Assembly: GCA_964616875.1 (NCBI GenBank)
Contig: CAZTSJ010000249.1
Location: forward strand, 1-9,676
Direction of reading: 5' to 3'
Source of the DNA: RBG-16-66-20 sp964616875
GTDB lineage: Bacteria > Pseudomonadota > Gammaproteobacteria > Burkholderiales > SG8-39
DNA: 9,676 nt
Shown here one piece after another: positions 5,363-9,676 of the stretch. A program made the position numbers and the translations under genes. Numbering within the stretch: the first letter of the stretch is position 1; each line of letters opens with the position of its first letter. The notes beneath the pieces are model-generated. The model was not told where the DNA came from, made no database searches, and saw only the letters and a program-made list of their open reading frames with translations.

Positions 5363-6198
5363 CCGGGTTGGCCGAATTCTCCAGGCTCATGTTGCGCCAG
5401 GATAAGCAGATCGAGCTCGCGCGCGCCTGCCTGCAGATCGCCGAGGACGCCTATCCCGGGCTGGACGTGGACGGCTATGTGGGTGAGATCGAGCGCTTCG
5501 CCAGGCGCCTGCGCACGCGCTTCGCGCCGGAGGCGGTTGCGGAGGACCGCATCATCGCGTTGAACGAATTCCTCTTCGACGACCTGGGCTTCGGCGGCAA
5601 CACCGACGACTACTACGATCCGCGCAACTCCTACCTGAACGAGGTCATCGACCGGCGCACCGGGATTCCGATCACGCTCGCGGTGCTCTACATGGAGATC
5701 GGCCGGCGCATCGGCCTGCCCTTCGAGGGAGTGTCCTTCCCGGGGCACTTCCTGGTGCGCCTGCCGTTGCGCGGCGGCACGCTGGTGCTGGATCCGTTCT
5801 CCGGCGGCGTGCCGCAGTCGGAAGCCGAATTACGCGAACTGCTCAAGCGCGTGATTCCGCCCGGCGTCGGAGCGGCCGATCTGCCGCTCGACCAGTTTCT
5901 CGAGCCGGCCAGCAACCGCCAGATCCTCGCGCGGCTGCTGCGCAACCTCAAAGGCATCTACCGCGAGAAGGACCAGCCCGAGCGCCTGCTCGAAGTGCTC
6001 AACCGCGTGATCGTCGTGGCGCCGGAATCGGCCGCGGAGCTGCGCGAGCGGGGCCTGGTCTACGTGCGCCTGGAGTGCTGGCGCCCGGCGCTCAAGGATC
6101 TCGCGGATTACCTGGAGCGCGAGCCCGAGGCGCCGGACCAGGACGAGGTACGTTCGAAAATGGTGGACCTCACCGTGCGCTGCGCACGGTTGAACTGA
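5359..6198 (+). CDS. SirB1 family protein: transglutaminase-like domain plus TPR region
   Basis: A soluble protein of 279 residues. The N-terminal half holds the SirB1/transglutaminase-like core: NEFLFDDLGFGGNTDDYYDPRNSYLNEVIDRRTGIPITLAVLYMEIGRRIGL, with YYDPRNS at 85-91, and FPGHFLVR at 127-134. Residues from about 190 to the end (RLLRNLKGIYREKDQPERLLEVLNRVIVVAPESAAELRERGLVY) look like TPR helices. The Cys of true transglutaminases is absent from the GIPITLAVLY helix, as is usual in this family, so I do not infer enzyme activity. The molecular role is unknown. The ATG overlaps the murJ TGA, with GGGG about seven bases upstream, so this is the second gene of a murJ unit. The open frame extends upstream inside murJ to 4447, but that part is a shadow. 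The last 29 bases overlap the convergent Mpo1-like gene. Confidence 0.88.
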   Translation: MTGLAEFSRLMLRQDKQIELARACLQIAEDAYPGLDVDGYVGEIERFARRLRTRFAPEAVAEDRIIALNEFLFDDLGFGGNTDDYYDPRNSYLNEVIDRRTGIPITLAVLYMEIGRRIGLPFEGVSFPGHFLVRLPLRGGTLVLDPFSGGVPQSEAELRELLKRVIPPGVGAADLPLDQFLEPASNRQILARLLRNLKGIYREKDQPERLLEVLNRVIVVAPESAAELRERGLVYVRLECWRPALKDLADYLEREPEAPDQDEVRSKMVDLTVRCARLN

Positions 6199-6730
6199 CC
6201 GGGGCTGATTTCTCGACGACTCCGGCCTCCGCGCGCATTTGCAGCGCCCGCTTCTGTACCGCCTGATGCAGCTCGGGCTTGTACCCCAGCGCGAAAAACA
6301 GTTCTGCCGCGAGAAAGATCGGCGCGACGAAAATCTGGAACAGGTTGTCCACCAGCGCGGGCTTGCGTCCTTCGTAGACGTGGCCCCAGAGTTGTAGCGC
6401 CCAGCCGCCGACGAAGAGGAGTAGAAACCAGCTGAGGCTCACGCCGAGCGATGCCTGCGCCAGCGGTTCCGCGGCCCAGAGCATGAGCGCGAACACTGCG
6501 CCCATCGCGAGGCCGAGTGGAATGTCGAGCACGAGGTAATACAGAAACAGAATCGCAGTCACCACCAGCGCCGCGCTCAGCGTGCTGCCGCCAATGTCGG
6601 CGCGCAACCAGCCCAGTGGAATCATGAGAGAGAAAACGATCATCGGCACGCCGACGAAATGCGTCGCCTTGTTGCGCGCATCCTGATGGTAGGCCGCGTA
6701 GGTGGACATCTGGTCTTCGAGCGTTTTCAC
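6170..6730 (-). CDS. Mpo1-like (DUF962/YGL010w family) membrane protein
   Basis: An integral membrane protein of 186 residues. YHQDARNKATHFVGVP (14-29; H15, N20, H24) and GHVYEGRKPALVDNLFQ (116-132; H117) are the conserved blocks of the family whose yeast member Mpo1 is an Fe(II)-dependent dioxygenase that shortens 2-hydroxy fatty acids in alpha-oxidation. Hydrophobic segments lie near 25-42, 50-68, 71-87, 99-115 and 130-146. Activity on bacterial 2-hydroxy fatty acids is inference. GTG at 6730 is chosen as the start because GGAGGA (6742-6737) lies six bases upstream; a longer reading from TTG at 6757 would bury that site inside the gene. It converges on the SirB1-like gene with a 29-base overlap and diverges from ribF. 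The C-terminal tail encoded by the overlap (about VSSTVRSAR) is probably not conserved. Confidence 0.85.
   Translation of the reverse strand: MKTLEDQMSTYAAYHQDARNKATHFVGVPMIVFSLMIPLGWLRADIGGSTLSAALVVTAILFLYYLVLDIPLGLAMGAVFALMLWAAEPLAQASLGVSLSWFLLLFVGGWALQLWGHVYEGRKPALVDNLFQIFVAPIFLAAELFFALGYKPELHQAVQKRALQMRAEAGVVEKSAPVSSTVRSAR
6172..6190. repeat. 19-bp perfect inverted repeat in a convergent gene overlap
   Basis: ACCGTGCGC-T-GCGCACGGT is a 9+1+9 perfect inverted repeat. It lies wholly within the 29 bases shared by the 3' ends of the SirB1-like gene and the Mpo1-like gene. As RNA, an 8-bp GC-rich stem with a three-base loop could form from either strand. No T-tract follows in either direction, so it is not a classical intrinsic terminator. 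A bidirectional transcription barrier or 3'-end stabiliser is plausible; that role is inference. Confidence 0.55.
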
Positions 6731-6736
6731 AAGGCA

Positions 6737-6742
6737 TCCTCC
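6737..6742 (-). promoter_or_regulatory. Ribosome binding site deciding a GTG start
   Basis: On the minus strand GGAGGA is followed by TGCCTT and then GTG at 6730. This is the best Shine-Dalgarno in the window at ideal spacing, and it settles the Mpo1-like start at GTG rather than the TTG further upstream. Confidence 0.8.
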
Positions 6743-6767
6743 GAGTGAATTTCTCAAAGCGAAAGCC

Positions 6768-6775
6768 GCTATAAT
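6768..6775. promoter_or_regulatory. Overlapping divergent -10 elements (Mpo1-like / ribF)
   Basis: GCTATAAT carries a consensus TATAAT on the plus strand (6770-6775) and TATAGC on the minus strand (6773-6768). Plus-strand transcription would begin near 6782, giving ribF a leader of only about 14 bases with no Shine-Dalgarno. Minus-strand transcription would begin near 6761, giving the Mpo1-like gene a leader of about 30 bases that contains its strong GGAGGA. No convincing -35 hexamer is seen on either side. Confidence 0.6.
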
Positions 6776-6795
6776 TCAACATTTTACACGCGCTT

Positions 6796-7725
6796 ATGCA
6801 GGTTTCGCACGGGACCATCAAGCAGGGGGGCGGCCCCGTAGCGCTCACCATCGGCAATTTCGATGGCGTGCACCGCGGGCATCGCGCCATGCTGGATCGG
6901 CTGGTAGAAAAGGCGCGCGAGCTGAAGCTGGCTTGCAAAGTCCTGACATTTGAGCCGCATCCGCGCGAGTATTTTTCCCCGGCAACGGCGCCGACGCGGC
7001 TGACCCGGTTGCGCGAGAAGCTGGAATTGATCGCTGAAGCCGGGGTCGACCGGGTGCACGTGCTTCGGTTTGGTGCAGGGCTGGCTGAAGTTCCTGCGAC
7101 GCGTTTTGTGGACGAGGTACTGCTGCGGGGTCTGGGCGTGCGCTGGTTGCTGGTAGGCCGGGATTTTCGCTATGGCGCGAAGCGCGCGGGCGACTTCGAG
7201 GCGCTCGATGCTGCCGCGAAGCGGCAGGGATTCGGGCTGGAAGCCATGGCCGATGTCCTGGAAGGGAGCCAGCGCGTATCCAGTTCCGGGGTACGCACGG
7301 CGCTTGCGGCGGGCGATCTGGCGAGCGCGCAACGCCTGCTCGGGCGCGCCTACACGATGAGCGGGCGGGTGGCGCACGGCGAAAAGCTCGGCCGCACGCT
7401 CGGCTTTCCGACGGCGAATATCGTCCTCAGGCGGCAGCCGCCGCTGGCGGGGATTTTCGCGGTGGAGGCGGAGCTTGAAGAGACGCGTGCCGTGATGCGC
7501 GGCGTCGCGAGCGTGGGCCGGCGGCCCACGGTGCGCGAGAATGCGCCGCCGCTGTTGGAAGTGCATCTGTTCGACTGGAGCGGCGAGCTGTATGGCCGCC
7601 ACCTGAGGGTCAAATTCCTGCGCAAGTTGCGGGACGAGAAAAAGTACGACGGGCTGGACGCCCTGCGCTCTGCCATCGGGCGGGACGTGGCACAGGCAAA
7701 GGACTACTTCAGGCAACATGGCTGA
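6796..7725 (+). CDS. ribF: Bifunctional riboflavin kinase / FAD synthetase
   Basis: A cytosolic enzyme of 309 residues, normal length, that phosphorylates riboflavin to FMN and adenylates FMN to FAD. The N-terminal FAD synthetase half shows the nucleotidyltransferase loop GNFDGVHRGH (20-29), FEPHPREYF, RLTRLREKLELI, VGRDFRYGAKRAGD and the VSSSGVR motif. The C-terminal riboflavin kinase half shows GRVAHGEKLGRTLGFPTANI, GVASVGRRPTV and LLEVHLFDWSGELYGRHLRVKFLRKLRDEKKYDGLDAL. ATG 6796 fits the family N-terminus. The leader before it lacks a Shine-Dalgarno and is only about 14 bases if the TATAAT at 6770-6775 is the promoter. The stop overlaps the start of ileS by eight bases; ribF-ileS is a common bacterial pairing, often followed by lspA. 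Confidence 0.97.
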   Translation: MQVSHGTIKQGGGPVALTIGNFDGVHRGHRAMLDRLVEKARELKLACKVLTFEPHPREYFSPATAPTRLTRLREKLELIAEAGVDRVHVLRFGAGLAEVPATRFVDEVLLRGLGVRWLLVGRDFRYGAKRAGDFEALDAAAKRQGFGLEAMADVLEGSQRVSSSGVRTALAAGDLASAQRLLGRAYTMSGRVAHGEKLGRTLGFPTANIVLRRQPPLAGIFAVEAELEETRAVMRGVASVGRRPTVRENAPPLLEVHLFDWSGELYGRHLRVKFLRKLRDEKKYDGLDALRSAIGRDVAQAKDYFRQHG

Positions 7726-9676
7726 CTACAAGCACACGCTGAATCTGCCCGAGACGCCGTTCCCGATGCGCGGCGATCTTGCCAGGCGCGAGCCGCTGCT
7801 GGTGAAGCGGTGGAACGAAAAGGGCCTCTACAAGCGCCTGCGCTCGGTCGCGCAAGGCCGGCCGCGCTTCGTGCTGCACGACGGGCCGCCCTACGCCAAC
7901 GGCGACATCCATATCGGCCACGCGGTGAACAAGATCCTCAAGGACGTGATCGTCAAATCGAAGTGCATGGCCGGCTTCGATGCGCCTTACGTGCCGGGCT
8001 GGGACTGCCACGGCATGCCGATCGAGGTGCAGATCGAGAAGAAGCACGGCAAGAACCTGCCGGCGGGCGAAACCCAGCGCCTGTGCCGCGCTTACGCCAC
8101 CGAGCAGATCGCCAAGCAGAAGCAGGAATTCCAGCGCCTGGGCGTGCTCGGCGACTGGGACAACCCCTATCTCACGATGGCCTACCGCAACGAAGCCGAC
8201 GAAATCCGCGGCCTCGGCATGCTGCTCGCGAAGGGCTACATTTTCCGCGGCCTGAAGCCCGTGAACTGGTGCTTCGATTGCGGCTCCGCGCTCGCCGAGG
8301 CGGAAGTCGAATACGAGGACCGCAAGGATCCCGCCGTCGACGTGGGTTTTGCATTTGCCGAACCCGAGAAAATCGCCAAGGCATTCAACCTGAAGAGCCT
8401 GCCGGACAGGCCAGGCCACATCGTCATCTGGACGACGACGCCCTGGACGCTGCCCGGCAACCAGGCGCTCAACCTGCACCCGGAATTCGATTACGCGCTG
8501 ATCGACACGGACCGCGGCATGCTGATCCTCGCCGACGCGATGCTCGCGGCGGGGGACGTGCCGGAGGCGACCGAAGAGGAGTTCGATTCGCTGGCGATGC
8601 CGAAACTGCTGGCGAAATACGGCGTCAAGGTCTGGCGCTTGATCGGCAAGACGAAGGGCAAGGCGCTCGAGAACATTCGCTTCCGCCACCCGTTCTACGA
8701 CCGCACGGCGCCGGTGTATCTGGGCGATTACGTCACGCTCGATACCGGCACCGGCATCGTGCATTCGTCGCCGGCTTACGGCGTGGAGGACTTCGAGTCC
8801 TGCCGGCGCTATGGCATGAAGGACGACGAGATCCTCACCCCGGTGATGGGCGACGGCAAGTACGCGGCCTCGCTGCCGGAGTTCGGCGGGCTTTCGATCT
8901 GGGACGCGAACCCGAAGATCGTCAAGCTGCTCGAACAAAAAGGCGCGTTGTTCGCGGTCGACTGGAAACACGTCCACAGCTACATGCATTGCTGGCGCCA
9001 CAAGACGCCTGTGATTCTGCGTGCAACGGTGCAATGGTTCGCTGCCATGGACAAGGAAATCGGTGGCGAAACCCTGCGCGCGATGGCGCTGCGCGGCATC
9101 GAAGCCACCGAATTCTTCCCGGCCTGGGGCAAAGCGCGGCTGCACGGCATGATCGCCAACCGCCCGGACTGGACGCTGTCGCGCGCCCGGCAGTGGGGCG
9201 TGCCGATGCCGTTCTTCGTGCACAAGGAGACCGGCACGCTGCATCCGCGCACCCTCGAGTTGCTCGAAGAGGTCGCAAAGCGGGTGGAAAAGGGCGGTAT
9301 CGAGACCTGGCAGACCGTGACGACCGGCGAATTCCTCGGCGCCGACGCGGCGCACTACGACAAGGTGAAGGACACCATCGACGTCTGGTTCGACTCGGGT
9401 TCCACGCATCTCACGGTGCTGAAAGGCTCGCACGCGAGCGAAAGCAGCTTCCCGGCCGACCTCTACCTGGAGGGCTCGGACCAGCACCGCGGCTGGTTCC
9501 ATTCCTCGCTGCTGGTCTCCTGCATGATGAACGGCGTGCCGCCCTACAAGGCGCTGCTCACGCACGGCTTCGTCATCGACATGGAAGGCCGCAAAATGTC
9601 GAAGTCCAAGGGCACCGGCATGGCGCCGCAGCAGATTTCAGGCACGCTCGGCGCCGACATCCTGCGCCTGTGGGTC
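7718..9676 (+). CDS. ileS: Isoleucyl-tRNA synthetase, C-terminus cut by window edge
   Basis: Class Ia aminoacyl-tRNA synthetase that charges tRNA-Ile and edits mischarged valine. 653 codons are present out of roughly 930-950, so the anticodon-binding and C-terminal zinc regions lie beyond the right edge. Seen in order: FVLHDGPPYANGDIHIGHA with the HIGH signature at 65-68, VPGWDCHGMPIE, the CP1 editing domain with WTTTPWTLPGNQAL and HSSPAYGVEDFESCRRYG (the Asp of the editing site), VWFDSGSTH, LEGSDQHRGWFHSSLL and GRKMSKSKG with KMSKS at 626-630. The start ATG at 7718 lies inside the ribF stop region in another frame, so translation is probably coupled to ribF; the Shine-Dalgarno is weak. Large open frames on the opposite strand here are GC-rich shadows. 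Confidence 0.98.
   Translation, partial: MADYKHTLNLPETPFPMRGDLARREPLLVKRWNEKGLYKRLRSVAQGRPRFVLHDGPPYANGDIHIGHAVNKILKDVIVKSKCMAGFDAPYVPGWDCHGMPIEVQIEKKHGKNLPAGETQRLCRAYATEQIAKQKQEFQRLGVLGDWDNPYLTMAYRNEADEIRGLGMLLAKGYIFRGLKPVNWCFDCGSALAEAEVEYEDRKDPAVDVGFAFAEPEKIAKAFNLKSLPDRPGHIVIWTTTPWTLPGNQALNLHPEFDYALIDTDRGMLILADAMLAAGDVPEATEEEFDSLAMPKLLAKYGVKVWRLIGKTKGKALENIRFRHPFYDRTAPVYLGDYVTLDTGTGIVHSSPAYGVEDFESCRRYGMKDDEILTPVMGDGKYAASLPEFGGLSIWDANPKIVKLLEQKGALFAVDWKHVHSYMHCWRHKTPVILRATVQWFAAMDKEIGGETLRAMALRGIEATEFFPAWGKARLHGMIANRPDWTLSRARQWGVPMPFFVHKETGTLHPRTLELLEEVAKRVEKGGIETWQTVTTGEFLGADAAHYDKVKDTIDVWFDSGSTHLTVLKGSHASESSFPADLYLEGSDQHRGWFHSSLLVSCMMNGVPPYKALLTHGFVIDMEGRKMSKSKGTGMAPQQISGTLGADILRLWV

Noticed and set aside
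6731..6757. TTG at 6757 as the start of the Mpo1-like gene.
   Set aside because: The added residues (about nine) would contain the GGAGGA ribosome binding site, which is ideally spaced for GTG 6730.
7709..9565. A 618-codon open frame on the minus strand opposite ileS.
   Set aside because: The plus strand encodes unmistakable IleS with HIGH and KMSKS motifs. The antisense product is a compositional shadow rich in His, Arg, Val and Asp.
1..9676. A novel defence, mobile or biosynthetic system.
   Set aside because: No integrase, transposase, toxin-antitoxin pair, repeat array or unexplained gene cluster is present. Nearly every base belongs to a recognisable core or widely distributed gene family.

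Overview
The window is dense, GC-rich bacterial chromosome with eight protein genes and almost no non-coding DNA. The gene content (a DUF3579 protein beside rpsT, then murJ, a SirB1-type protein, ribF and ileS) and the protein wording point to a betaproteobacterium. I cannot name a genus. I see no tRNA, rRNA, CRISPR array, insertion sequence, phage gene or attachment site.

Layout. Positions 1-1090 (minus) hold argD, whose C-terminal end lies beyond the left edge. Upstream of it, 1151-3133 (minus) is a 660-residue PLP-dependent Orn/Lys/Arg decarboxylase. An intrinsic terminator lies between these two genes. A DUF3579 gene (3155-3511, plus) diverges from the decarboxylase across a 21-base gap and converges on rpsT (3508-3771, minus), with interlocking stop codons. 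Divergent from rpsT is a two-gene unit on the plus strand: murJ (3824-5362), the lipid II flippase, and a SirB1/transglutaminase-like TPR protein (5359-6198). These two overlap by ATGA. A membrane protein of the Mpo1/DUF962 family (6170-6730, minus) converges on the SirB1 gene with a 29-base overlap that contains a perfect inverted repeat. Divergent from it are ribF (6796-7725) and ileS (7718 to the right edge, truncated), which overlap by 8 bases.

Function. Most of this is core cell biology: arginine synthesis, a 30S ribosomal protein, peptidoglycan precursor export, FMN/FAD synthesis and isoleucyl-tRNA charging. The accessory-looking part is the decarboxylase block at the left, where a catabolic or polyamine-forming enzyme sits directly upstream of an arginine biosynthesis gene.

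I find no convincing evidence of a new multi-gene system. The observations most worth a second look are: the shared, overlapping -10 elements in the divergent gaps, especially the 21-base gap where both genes look leaderless; the receiver-like N-terminal domain of the decarboxylase, which keeps three of the five receiver signature positions; the AT-rich codon island with two A7 runs inside that gene; and the inverted repeat buried in the convergent gene overlap.
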